In this document: positions 1-9,691 of the stretch, piece after piece
How the letters are laid out: each line of letters starts with the position of its first letter
Numbering within the stretch: the stretch's first letter is position 1
Source: Anodontia alba
Taxonomy: Eukaryota; Mollusca; Bivalvia; Lucinida; Lucinidae
Length of the DNA stretch: 64,000 bases
Direction of reading: 5' to 3'
NCBI GenBank assembly: GCA_964016985.1
Contig: OZ024826.1
Span: forward strand, 7,117,855-7,181,854
Translations under genes and position numbers: made by a program
The notes under the pieces: generated by a model
What the model saw: only the letters and a program-made list of their open reading frames with translations
What the model was told of the DNA's origin: nothing
Database searches by the model: none

Positions 1-2694
1 GAAAGTAATTTCCCGCGCATTGCAGATTTTTATATTGAGCCCCTAAATGAATGGAGTGACCATTCGCCAATTTCTTTTTCTTTGTCTTGTAATAATCGTT
101 GCTCTCATGCGCCAGTTGAACAAGAAAAAATGAAGATTAGATGGGATAGTAAGTACAAAAATAATTTTAGAACTGGTCTTATAGGAAAGCTACCTGATTT
201 TAATTTGTTAACAAGTGACATAAACATATCAAGTAAAGAATCTATTAATAAAGTCCTAACTGATTTTACTAATATTGTTCGAAGTGTGACTGATCCACTT
301 TTTTCTACACATATTAGCCAGAAAGAGAAAATATATTTTAATGACTCTTCGTACGCAAGTTCTGCTGAGTGGTTTGACTTGGAATGTTTGCAAGCGAAAG
401 AAAGATATTTAGAAGCCTTACGCGTTTTTCAAAATTTAGACACTAATTTCAATAGAGAGCGTCTATGTGAGTGTAAATTAGCATATAAGAAATTAATCTG
501 TAAGAAGAAAAAAAGCTTTGAATCGAAGAAGTTGACAGAGATAGAAAATTTAAGACATGGTAAACCGAAGCAGTTTTGGGCCTATTTCAAACGTAAACAT
601 GATCAAAAATATGATATTTCAGCAGACGAATTTTTTAATTATTTTTCGACTTTAGAAAATGATATTTTTACCTGTGAAAACAAAGAGGCTGAGGAATTTT
701 GTAGCCTGCATGATTTTTATACTAATGAGTCGTCTAATGAAGAACTTGATAAAGAAATTACTATATCAGAAATTTTGTCCTCGGTGAAAAGGTTAAAATC
801 GGGTAAAGCCCATGGGTCTGACTGTTTATTAAATGAATTTTTCCTCGAGAGTGTAGACATTTTAGCTCCGTATTTATGTGACTTATTCAATGCTATATTA
901 AATTCTGGTTATTTTCCTGAACAGTGGACTGAGGGAATAATTATACCCTTATATAAAAAGGGAGATAAGAAATGTGTGAATAATTATCGTGGCATAACCT
1001 TGTTAAGTTGTTTATCAAAAATATTCACTTCAGTATTAAATAGTCGATTAGAAAATTTTTGTAAAGCTAATAATACGATTTCTGATGCCCAGTTTGGTTT
1101 TCGTAAAGGGAGATCAACAGTAGATGCTATGTTTGCTTTATTATCCGCCGTACAAAATTATCTCAGTAATAATAACCGTTTATATGTTGCCTTTGTTGAT
1201 TTGAAGAAATGTTTCGATAGTATTTACCGAAATGCATTGTGGCTCAAACCTTTTAGAGCTGGTATACAGGGTAAAATGTTAAAAATTATTAAATGTATGT
1301 ATGAGAAGGTTAAGTCTTGTGTAAAAAGTTGTTATACCTTTTCCGAATTTTTTGAGTATTCTGTCGGTTTAAGGCAAGGGGAAGTAATTTCGCCTATTTT
1401 GGTATCTTTGTTTTTGGAGGATTTAGAATTATACTTGCAAAATAGAGCAGAATCAGGTTTGTTAATAGATGATATTATATTAATTATTTTGCTTTTTGCA
1501 GACGATATGGTTATTCTTGGTAAATCACCCGAAGAGTTACAATATCATCTTGATTTATTACATACTTATTGTAGCAACTGGGGATTAGAAGTTAACGCAG
1601 AGAAAACAAAAATTATGGTCTTTAGGAAAAGGGGGCGTTTACTTCGGGGAGAACACTGGACATATAATAACCAAGAGATTGAGGTGGTAGATGAGTTTAA
1701 CTATTTGGGCACTATTTTTAAATATACTGGTAACTTTTCATCAAACACTGAATATATTGTCGGTAAAGCTTTAAAAGCTTTAAACGTATTGTTAGTAAAT
1801 TGTAAGAAATTACCACTAAAGCCCAAAATTTTATGTCAACTATTTGATGCTTTCGTGGGCTCTATTTTACTGTACGCTTCGGAAATATGGGGATTTTCAA
1901 AATCTAAAGAAATTGAAAGGGTGCATTTAAAGTTTTGCAAGCGTTTACTAAATGTAAGATTGAACACATGTACAGCAGGGGTATATGGTGAACTTTGACG
2001 ATACCCACTTTATATTTCTCGGTATGTTAGGATTATTAAATACTGGTGTAAAGTTGTAAATTCAGATAATATTATTATTAAAAAGTTATATGAGCAAGGG
2101 CTTAGAGACTGTGAGAACGGAAATATCAACTGGATAACAAGTGTGAAAAAATTATTAAATGAATATGGGTATTCTTTTGTTTTTACAGATGCCTTTAATG
2201 TAGATTTGACTAATTTTCAATGCGTTTTTAAACAGCGTGTCATTGACTGCTTTTTCCAGGAATGGTATGGTAAAATTAATAATAGTGTTGTATTAGAGGA
2301 GTATAAATACTTCAAAAATGGCTTTGGGTATGAAAAATATCTAGATATGTTAAGTAGTGACTTGAGATTCTACATTTCTAGATTCAGATTGTCGGGCCAT
2401 TCATTGCGTATTCAATCTGGTCGATATGCTAGGAATGCAATTCCAAGAAATGAAAGATATTGTCTATGTTGCCAAACAACAAATATAGAAGATATGTTTC
2501 ATTTTATTTTTGTTTGTCCATGTTATCGTGAGTTAAGAGAAAGTTATATTAACAACTATTATTATCATAGACCGTCCATGTTTAAATTGACAGAATTGTT
2601 TAAATCTTCTAGTATGTCTTTACTACAAAATTTATCCAAATATATTAAACAAGCTTTAAAAAAGAGATCAAGTATTCTAAATAACTATAGGTAA
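1..2694 (+). pseudogene. LINE (non-LTR retrotransposon) ORF2 remnant: endonuclease C-terminus, reverse transcriptase, Cys/His C-terminal motif; one in-frame stop
   Basis: Frame 1 is open from the first base to a TGA at 1996-1998, then continues in the same frame to a TAA at 2692-2694, giving about 897 codons with one nonsense codon. In a functional element this protein nicks target DNA and reverse-transcribes its own RNA. Residues 19-21 are SDH, the end of an APE-type endonuclease whose start lies upstream of the window. Reverse transcriptase motifs follow: a KSGKAHGSD block (about 265-273), GFRKGRST (366-373), VDLKKCFD with the first catalytic Asp (residue 400), GLRQGEVISPIL, and FADD (499-502) with the catalytic Asp pair. 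The C-terminus has CLCC (821-824) followed by HFIFVC (834-839), a usual non-LTR zinc-knuckle-like motif. The residue at the TGA lies in a GELxRYPL stretch, consistent with a single base change from a Gly codon. Clade is unresolved; no gag-like ORF1 is visible because the 5' part is outside the window. Confidence 0.92.
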
Positions 2695-2844
2695 GTTACT
2701 TCAATTATTTTAATATACTCGTACATATGTGCATATTTTGGGTTGAATGAGACAACAAATTTAATAAGCTCCTTACTTATGCTAAAATTACTTTATGGTT
2801 CATCCTCATGTAACTGTAAATGGGTGAGAGAATCCTACTTCCAC

Positions 2845-3111
2845 CATGAAAACATTCCTATATAACCTTGACCTCCTTGAACCCCACTTTTATATAGTAA
2901 AACTGGGGTTTACAGGGGTATACATTATTTTTCTGGTTTCGCTGAGGAACATTGATTGCGGGTGCTCGTTAGGACCGTCTCGCCGAATTCTAACGGGTAC
3001 CCGCGGTCTGTGTTTCTGGCTTGAATATGAAAAATATTAGGATTTTTGGTCTGAGAGTTTTACTTTTTTTGGTTGAATTTTTTGTATGTTTGAATGGTTG
3101 CGTTTTCGTAA
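2845..3111 (+). mobile_element. MITE1 copy A, diverged, nested in the LINE 3' UTR
   Basis: It starts CATGAAAACATTCCTATATA and ends with the inverse CGTTTTCGTAACG. It keeps the MITE1 order: outer terminal inverted repeat, AACCCCACTTTTATATAG block, central palindrome (now decayed), AAAATAT block, outer repeat. It splits the LINE 3' UTR, so it inserted after the LINE. It is the most diverged of the copies. Confidence 0.8.
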
Positions 3112-3223
3112 CGAAACTCTGGTAGACTCGGATAAAAAGTATACTGATTCGTGACATTATATGCATTTGATATTATGCTACTTTGTGTGACGATGTACTA
3201 TGTACAAGTCAAATAAAAATATG

Positions 3224-3243
3224 TTCTGTTCTGTTCTGTTCTG
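3224..3243 (+). repeat. (TTCTG)4 tail of the LINE
   Basis: Four perfect TTCTG units follow an AATAAA by 6 bases, marking the 3' end of the retrotransposon. The minus-strand LINE at 52.4 kb has an equivalent tail of a different pentamer. Confidence 0.85.
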
Positions 3244-3244
3244 T

Positions 3245-3578
3245 AACACTCAGCTAAGCGTTAAAATGTGAAACATATAATTTACATAATGAATTACTAC
3301 AGATGAATATTTAGAGATAATGGCAGATGAACTCATTAATGCCTAGTGTCCGACATACACATATAAGGAACATTAGGCAAATTGAGTTGACCTAGATCAG
3401 ACGTCGCAGAACGCGCTGGTGACCAAGATCTTCCTTATCTGCATCATGTACATGGATATATTGTAAATTGAGATAATTAAATAATAAAGACTAATCAGAC
3501 ACTCCGTGCAATTAGAAAGGGACCTGTACAAAAAAAACCTAGAGTCCACTCGGCAGGATTGAGTTGATTTTGTTTGAC
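3245..3578. other. Unassigned spacer between LINE and MITE1-B
   Basis: AT-rich sequence with no coding frame, RNA gene or recognised repeat. The stretch CCTAGATCAGACGTCGCAGAACGCG near 3400 weakly resembles the left arm of the 67-nt hairpin module but has no partner arm. Confidence 0.4.
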
Positions 3579-3844
3579 ATCAAGAAAACATGCCTATATA
3601 ATTTTGACCCCCTGAAATTTAGTAAAACTGAGGTTTACAGGTTATACATATTTGTCTTATTTCTGCTCAAAAACATAGATTAAAGGTACGCATTAGAACC
3701 GCCTTGCCGAGGCGGTTCTAACGTGTACCCACAATCTATGCTTTGAGCAGAAACATGAAAAATATAAAAAAAATTTTATCTGAAAATTTTCATTTTTTGG
3801 CAGTCAAATTTTCAGTATATTTGAATAGGCCTGTTTTCGTAATG
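3579..3844 (+). mobile_element. MITE1 copy B, immediately upstream of the GPCR exon
   Basis: It starts ATCAAGAAAACATGCCTATA and ends AGGCCTGTTTTCGTAATG. The central palindrome around 3690-3730 is well preserved (TTAGAACCGCC, then GCCGAG, then GGCGGTTCTAA). The copy ends only 48 bases before the first base of the GABA-B-like exon, so it lies where the branch point and polypyrimidine tract of that intron must be close. Confidence 0.9.
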
Positions 3845-3892
3845 TATGTTTGCAAGCATTTGACTACTCTCTATACTTACATGCTTTCGCAG

Positions 3893-4081
3893 GTGCATAT
3901 AGAAGCTCTCAACGACTCGCAGTTCATTGGAATGTGTCTCTATAATGTGGTTGTACTAAGCGCTGTAGGCCTTACACTGAATCTTATACTGGATGACCAG
4001 CCTGCTTTATTATATGGGATTACTTCCGGTGTCTTGATCATAGGCACAACAGCCACACAACTCGTTGTCTTCGTACCCAAG
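3893..4081 (+). CDS. Exon of a GABA-B receptor subunit (class C GPCR), last two transmembrane helices
   Basis: This is the only host-gene exon I can support. GABA-B receptors are plasma-membrane heterodimers that couple GABA binding to Gi/o proteins; this piece covers the sixth and seventh helices of the 7TM domain. The sequence shows 63 codons, phase 0 at both ends, preceded by a pyrimidine-rich tract ending CTTTCGCAG and followed by AAG|GTAAGC. The peptide begins VHIEALNDSQFIGM, with the ALNDS and GM..YNV pattern of the sixth helix region. It then has an LDDQP loop, a second hydrophobic helix, and ends VVFVPK, the conserved end of helix 7 in GABA-B proteins. ALND and DQP resemble subunit 2 more than subunit 1, so the call is subunit-2-like; an orphan GABA-B-like receptor is the alternative. 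Flanking exons are not visible within the window. The exon is bracketed by MITE1 copies, and its 3' end is tandemly duplicated. Confidence 0.85.
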
Positions 4082-4165
4082 GTAAGCGCCTCTTACTTCC
4101 GGTGTCTTGATCATAGGTACAACAGCCACACAACTCGTTGTCTTCGTACCCAAGGTAAGCGCCCC
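4020..4165 (+). repeat. 73-bp tandem duplication of the exon 3' end and splice donor
   Basis: Bases 4020-4092 and 4093-4165 match except for one C/T difference (4045 vs 4118) and the last bases. Each copy contains TTACTTCCGGTGTCTTG and ends with CCCAAG|GTAAGCGCC, so there are two intact donors, at 4082 and 4155. As 73 is not a multiple of 3, use of the second donor would lengthen the exon to 262 bases and shift the frame. The reading frame stays open through the second copy and stops at 4190-4192. Confidence 0.95.
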
Positions 4166-4435
4166 CTACTTCACTGCTTATCATACTCCTGAGAATAAAC
4201 CTTATGACATGTGAGCACAGTGAAGCTTCTGATCAGCTTATATATTCCGCGCAGTTTGTGCAGGATCTTTTTTAATCAATATGATTTAGATCAAAAGGCG
4301 AAAGTCTGATTATTATGTATATTATTTGTATTTGCCTCACTCCGGAATGATCAGTTGAAGAAATAGAAACTGTAGAAGAATGTTGTTACTGAGCATAGGT
4401 TTAAAACGAATAACAGATGATGCAAAATATAGCCC

Positions 4436-4711
4436 ATCACGAAAAATACCTATATAATTTTGACCCCCTTAAGCCCCACTTTTATATAGTAAAACTGGGG
4501 TTTATAGGGGTATACATTATTATTCTTATTTCTGCTCAAAAACATAGATTGTGGGTACTCGTTTGAACCGCCTCGTCGAGGCGGTTCTTACGAGTACCTA
4601 CAATCAATGTTTTGAGCAGAAATATTAAAAATATCAGAATTATTTATCTGAAATTTTTCATTTTTTGTTAGTAAAATTTTCAGTATATTTGAATAGGCAT
4701 GTTTTCGTAAT
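4436..4711 (+). mobile_element. MITE1 copy C, downstream of the GPCR exon
   Basis: It starts ATCACGAAAAATACCTATAT and ends GGCATGTTTTCGTAAT. The central palindrome near 4545-4605 is nearly intact. It lies about 355 bp after the first splice donor, so the exon is bracketed by two same-orientation copies. Confidence 0.92.
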
Positions 4712-5010
4712 GCTTAGAGAAGAAAGACTACTTAAGTTAAATAGAAGTACTCATAGTGTTGACATAGAAAAATAACATTACGTGAAATGCGAAGTTTAAA
4801 GTGATTATAAGTAACAGATTTGCATAATCGAATAAGCATTTTTCACTATGAGAATGACTGGTTTTATAGAAACGACACAGAAAGACACTTATGTCCAACT
4901 CCTGTCCACGGAAACATCAATAGTCACTTGTTTTAATCGAGATAAGAACATTAGTAAACACCTAACCTCCAACGGGATATGAGCCTCAACGTCAGTAACT
5001 GTACCTTGGA
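4712..5010. other. Unassigned intervening sequence
   Basis: No coding potential, RNA gene or recognisable repeat seen. Confidence 0.4.
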
Positions 5011-5200
5011 ATATGGCTCTAGCGAAGATTCAGATCAACCTGCGCATTCGTGCATTCTGACCAGAATCTTTACAGTTCTCATTTTGATAGCCAATGATGC
5101 AAAGTTTTTTCATGCGGATAATTAAGAATTGGATCAAACTGTGCGAATTCGAAGTCTGATTTTAGTATTTGTTCGGATCATATGCCAGAAGGTACGGTTT
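5011..5200 (+). repeat. Hairpin repeat of the GCGAAGATTCAGATCA family (family G)
   Basis: It contains GCGAAGATTCAGATCAACC, then TGATAGCCAATGATGCAAAG, then a degraded second half ending near GATCATATGCCAGAAGG. Other copies show the same order of two imperfect hairpins separated by a TTTGCATCCTTGGCT spacer. Confidence 0.6.
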
Positions 5201-5464
5201 CGCATCCAACGGCTCCTATATAGTCAATGATGTCATAGAAAAAAAGGAACGTAAATTGTGATTATAGAACAGAACAGATCTTTATTGAGAACTCCAAATG
5301 AAATCCCTGAGGAAAAATAACAGCATGAAATGTACATACAGGGTGACGTTTTATGGTCGACACACGCAGCACAATTTTAATAGCTATGATATGCAAAATA
5401 TAATTACACTTACCATGACTACGGTCATGAGGAAATCAAAATGAGAAGATATTAGGCACAAGAA

Positions 5465-5640
5465 ATGGCAAACACATATACGCACGCACGTACGCGCGCG
5501 CACATACACATACACATTTTGAAGAACCGACAGACGTACAAATGAGAAGAAATGAGACGGCAAAAGAGGATCCGCCTTGGAACGGACAGCAGAAAAACTA
5601 ACTTTAACTAGTTGTTCTCGATCAGAGCCTAGGCCTCCAT
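5465..5640 (+). repeat. Dispersed family E repeat (core GAACCGCCTTGGAACGG), degraded
   Basis: CACACGCA-type alternating purine/pyrimidine stretch, then AAATGAGAAGAAATGAGACG, AGAGGATCCGCCTTGGAACG and AGCAGAAAAACTAACT. The same order occurs in the family E copies at 18.0, 26.6, 29.0, 45.2, 46.9, 49.0 and 58.2 kb. Confidence 0.55.
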
Positions 5641-5647
5641 CATTTCA

Positions 5648-5880
5648 AAATGAACCGTAACATGTGGAAATATTTCTTCTGATATGTGAGACCAATGAAT
5701 GTTAAAATCAGCCTATGCATTAGCGCAGTCTATCTGAGTTTTCGTTGTCCGCATGAAGAAATTTGCATCCTTGGCTGTCCAAAATGTGTCCAGTGAAGCT
5801 TCTGATCTGATTGCGCGAATACACAGGCTTATCTAAATTTTCGTTAGCGAACATAACCGAAGGCACATTTAAAATGCCGA
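5648..5880 (+). repeat. Family G hairpin repeat
   Basis: It holds ATCAGCCTATGCATTAGCG, TCCGCATGAAGAAATTTGCA and CCTTGGCTGTCCAAAATGTG, then GTGAAGCTTCTGATC and a closing TTTTCGTTAGCGAAC. It abuts the TTAA MITE at 5898. Confidence 0.6.
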
Positions 5881-5897
5881 TATGCCGAGATGCTCTA

Positions 5898-6121
5898 TTA
5901 ACTCTCTTGCTGCCAAATTTCAGACGACATTTGTCGTCTTTTTTTTTTTTTTTTTTTTTTTTAACAAACTATTGCCTGGAAAGACGTTTATATGTAAAAA
6001 TGAAAGACTGGACGTCAAATAGCATAGATCCAGATGAGACGGCCTATTATGAGCTGTCTAATCTGGATCTATGCTGTTTGCAAAAGCCTATTATTATCGT
6101 CTATGGCAATGAAAGAGTTAA
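5898..6121 (+). mobile_element. TTAA-flanked MITE carrying the 67-nt hairpin module
   Basis: It starts TTAACTCTCTTGCTGCCAA and ends TGGCAATGAAAGAGTTAA: inverted ends with TTAA at both sides, as for piggyBac-type insertion. Inside are a 24-base T run (5939-5962) and a hairpin at 6016-6081 with arms around ATAGCATAGATCCAGATGAG. It is the same family as the copy at 9692-9992. Confidence 0.75.
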
Positions 6122-6629
6122 AATGTCATTTCGAGCCAGGTTTTATACACAACACGAAACAAACGTTAAATTTACATTAAAATCTACAAGAACTGTCAAT
6201 TAGCATAGCTTATTAGATGCCCCCGCCGAGAGCAAAACATAATGGACAAATGGACAAAGGGTCGTAAAGACCACATAAAACTGTTTCCTTTTTTACAAAC
6301 TCAGTTTGCGAGGGGTGTAACACAACACAGTTTGCGATGGGCGGGATATATTATTTTGAGAAAAAATGGCCTTTAGTAAAGCAACAAACTGATTTGAAGA
6401 ACTTTTATTTTCACTCGTTTAGCTTGAACAGAGATCATTGTTTCAAATTTAAAGACCTGATGACACATAAAATCGAAGGAATACAACATATCATTACCGT
6501 GATAAGCATGCCGTAACGTTACTTAAGTATTGGCCTTAACCGCCAAAATACACGTCGCGGGGTGCTGTATTGATTGAAATTAAAGTACCAAAAGTCCTCT
6601 AGGGTACCAATTAGACTGCATCGTTCGTG
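6122..6629. other. Unassigned spacer
   Basis: No exon, RNA gene or clear repeat. The 3' boundary of the minus-strand tandem element that follows could lie here, but no terminal hairpin is visible. Confidence 0.35.
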
Positions 6630-7803
6630 ACATTAAAGCGAGAGGGCCAAGATAGCCCTGTATCGCTCAGCGGAGTACCAGACAAATTTTGCGTCAATTG
6701 GCCTTTCAGTTTAAGAGAAGCAATTCAAAATACATTTTCAAGATGACGGTTGTGGTGGCTATCTGGGTCTTCTGATCGAAACGACTTTAGTTATTAAAGA
6801 TTTACAAGTCACCCCGATACTTCCTACCAAGCTTCCAGTCAAATGGCCTTTTGGTTCAAAAGAAGAAGTTAAAAAACAATTGCAAGATGGCAGCCATCTT
6901 GGATTTCTGATCGAAACGATTTTAGCTATTTTAGATTTACAAGTCACCCCGGTAATTCCTACCAAGTTTGGAGTCAGTTAGTCTTTCCATCCTGGAGAAG
7001 TAGCTCAATTCATTTTCAAGATGACCGCTATTGCAGGCATCTTGGATTTCAGATCGAAAATATTTAAGCTTCTTTTGATCTACAAGTCGCCTCCATATTG
7101 ATACCAAATTTTGAGTCAGTTGGTCAATTTAGGTTCAGGAGAAGTTCAAAATAGATTTTAAAGACGGCGACCATGACAGTCATCTTTGACTTCAGTTCTG
7201 AACTATTTTACCTATATTTGATCTACAAGTCACATTTATACTTCCTATCAAGCTTCGAATCAATAATTTACCTTTCTGTTCAGGAGAAAATGCATTTTTA
7301 AGATGGCGGCGGTGTTGACAATCTTGGATTTCCGATCGTATTCATTTTAGCTATTTTAGATCTACAAGTCACACTGATACTTACTGTCAAGTTTCGAGTC
7401 CATTTGCCTTTCGGTTCTGGAGAAGTTACAAATATATTTTCAAAATGGTGGTTTTGGCGACCATCTTTGATTTGCAATCGGAATGATTTTAGCTATTTTT
7501 GATCTACAAATTACCTCTATAATAACTACTAAAATTCAAGTCACCTGGCCTTTCGGTTCAGGAGAAGAAGACCAAAATAGGTTTTCAAGATGGCCATCTT
7601 GGATTTTGGACTGGAACGATTTTAGGTATTTTTGATCTACCAGTCACCGCGATATTCCTCCTTCTAAGTTTCGAGTCAATCTGCCCAGGGATGTAAGAGG
7701 ACTTGTAATTTAAAGCAAATTATTGACGCCGCACGACGCTAGACGAACATTGACTATCACAATAGCTCACCTTGAGCATTTCGTGCTCATGTGAGCTAAA
7801 AAA
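6630..7803 (-). mobile_element. Pearl/Helentron-like non-autonomous element, minus strand, ~141-bp tandem core
   Basis: The right edge reads CATGTGAGCTAAAAAA (ending 7803), the complement of the TTTAGCTCACATGAG start seen in this element class. It is preceded by CACAATAGCTCACC and GAGCATTTCGTGCTC, a small hairpin. The core is seven units of 134-145 bp. Each contains a CAAGATGGC-type motif (6739, 6883, 7017, 7159, 7299, 7441, 7586), CATCTTGGATTTC, GATCGAAACGATTTTAGCTA and GATCTACAAGTCAC. The opposite end is not identified. The ATGGCGGCC/AAGATGG text makes spurious short open frames. Confidence 0.7.
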
Positions 7804-8571
7804 CTGCTTTCTACACAATGAGAACCAGGTACACTTTCTACATGACACAACTTACCGTATTCTTGCAAGCTTAGAATTTGTCACAGAAGTGGTTATAAGC
7901 AACGCTGTGTTATCACCACTTTGAAGTTTAAAGATTCAACAACACTTGGTACTTAGATGATTGGTAACGGTATGAAAATGCACGAAGAAAACAATGCCCG
8001 TTCATATTTATTTATTTATATTACACGGGAAGTAAACGATCTGTTTTGTGTCTTGTTTGAACAGGTCATGGCTGTGTTTCGTCCCCATCACAACGACAAT
8101 AGCGGATTTAACGCAGGAAATATACACAATAAAAGGTTTACTCCACGTGATCCAAGTGTGCCCAAGCCAATATCAACAATATCTACCACGAACTCAACTC
8201 AGAAGTAATAGTCCAACACGTGTGTCCGGATAAGCAGAGTGATTGGACGGACATCTCTATAAATCAAGAAGTGCGCAACGCAAGAAAAACACATGCTCTT
8301 TTTTTTTTTCATTTGTGAGCAATGAATACGCCGGTCGGTTTGTGTAATCGCGCAGCAGATCAGAGACTTCTAGGTTCGTTCCTACTGAGGTGTGGATTCG
8401 GTTGCACGGACGCACACGGTGATATTGTCTTTCATTACCCATATATATTTCCTCGTTGCGTATCATAGATGGGTCATTGATGACGGGCTTAGTGAATTTG
8501 CAAACAGGAAATATCCATATTAGTATGTGCCTCCATACTGTTGGTGCATAATTTTTACTGTTTACTAACCT
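7804..8571. other. Unassigned spacer
   Basis: No supported gene. Short open frames overlap each other and show no domain. A 10-base T run is present near 8300. Confidence 0.35.
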
Positions 8572-8813
8572 TTACAACTCTCGGGACTGACTCAGCAGAC
8601 GACAAATTGATGATTTCTGTCTTTATTTTTTTTTCTTCAGAAAACAAGTTTTGACATTGCATGCAAATTGTCTCCAATGAAGAAAATAGGATTTGATATT
8701 TCACGCAAAGTGTCTCTATAGGAGATGATGTACATGAAACGTCAAAACCTATTTCTTGGAAAAATACGAAAAACTAGTTCCACTGAAATATACCTAGAAT
8801 GCCGAGTGTTAAG
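8572..8813 (+). mobile_element. TTAA-end MITE, AACTCTCGG / CCGAGTGTTAA type
   Basis: The left end is TTACAACTCTCGGGACTG and the right end TGCCGAGTGTTAA. The interior pairs GAAAACAAGTTTTGACATTG with CAAAACCTATTTCTTGG, and GCAAATTGTCTCC with its complement-like AGTGTCTCTATAGGAG. The copy at 60453-60733 has the same layout with a better-preserved palindrome. Confidence 0.6.
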
Positions 8814-8915
8814 GGAACTAGATATATCTGTTATATGGTTCGCCTTTTCACAAGGGAGTCAACATTTATGACTGTATATTTGTGTGCACACCAGTCCCTT
8901 TCTAAAAATGGGCCT

Positions 8916-9128
8916 ACCATATTTACCCTAGTATTCGGACACCTCAACTCCTTACCATACTTGTTTTACAATTTGAACAAGTACAGTTTACTACCCGTTG
9001 TGTCTAACGATTGCTGGATGAGTGGCAAACAGTGTAGACCCCGATGAGATGCCACAGCACTCGGCGTCTCATCTGGGTCTACACTGTTTGCTCAGGCCTG
9101 TCTGCCTGAATATATATGATTAATACGG
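8916..9128 (+). mobile_element. Element K (GTATTTGGACACC ends) carrying the 67-nt hairpin module
   Basis: The left part ACCATATTTACCCTAGTATT then GGACACCTCAACTCC, and the right part CTGTCTGCCTGAATATATAT, form imperfect inverted ends. The hairpin at 9025-9091 has arms starting GCAAACAGTGTAGACCCCGA. Further copies are at 28668-28815 and 61107-61310. Confidence 0.7.
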
Positions 9129-9691
9129 GGTACTCAAAAAGGTAGGAAATGACTCTTAGTTTTCTTTTAGATAGATCCTCTTCAGAAGTGAGGCAAAGGA
9201 ATTTTTCACACGAAGGTGTAACCATTCTCGTTAAGAAACTGCTCATATGAAGCGCAGGCCTTGATCAGACTGCAACTGCACAGACATCTTGGTCGTCTAA
9301 TCAGTAATCTCTCTGTTCATCATACATGCACTCATGAAGTTGTTGAATGAATCTACCGTTACATTTATCCGAGAACACAAATATGAGTTGTGTATTAGAA
9401 AGATTCCTTGCGAACCTGGATTGAAACATGTGTTTGATCACGATGTTGCTTTTCGGGGCCGATCACAGAAACAAGACTAATACTTAATAAATGTGCATTA
9501 ACGTTTGGAAAGTAGTGACGAAACTGATCATGAAGAGTTAGAATTACAGATTATAGCCTACCAGTGACACCAATATTTCCTGTATGTTAATTTGAAGCCC
9601 TTCATTAGGCATTGTTTTCCAAACAAAACGATTGGTATCTTTATCATTTCTCCATTACCATATATATTCTGGGTTAACACAAAACTCTCTT
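9129..9691. other. Unassigned spacer
   Basis: No coding, RNA or repeat signal that I can support. Confidence 0.35.

Larger units (their letters stand above)
1..3244 (+). mobile_element. Non-LTR retrotransposon (5' end outside window) with pentanucleotide tail
   Basis: The element consists of the ORF2 remnant, a ~530-bp 3' UTR carrying a nested MITE1 copy, an AATAAA at 3212-3217 and a terminal (TTCTG)4 tail. It ends in a short tandem repeat rather than poly(A), like several non-LTR clades. Target-site duplications cannot be checked because the 5' end is missing. Confidence 0.85.

Noticed and set aside
5938..6203. Open frame of about 130 codons with a Phe-rich run (plus strand)
   Set aside because: It is the translation of a T-run and a hairpin inside a TTAA-flanked MITE; no domain and no splice context.
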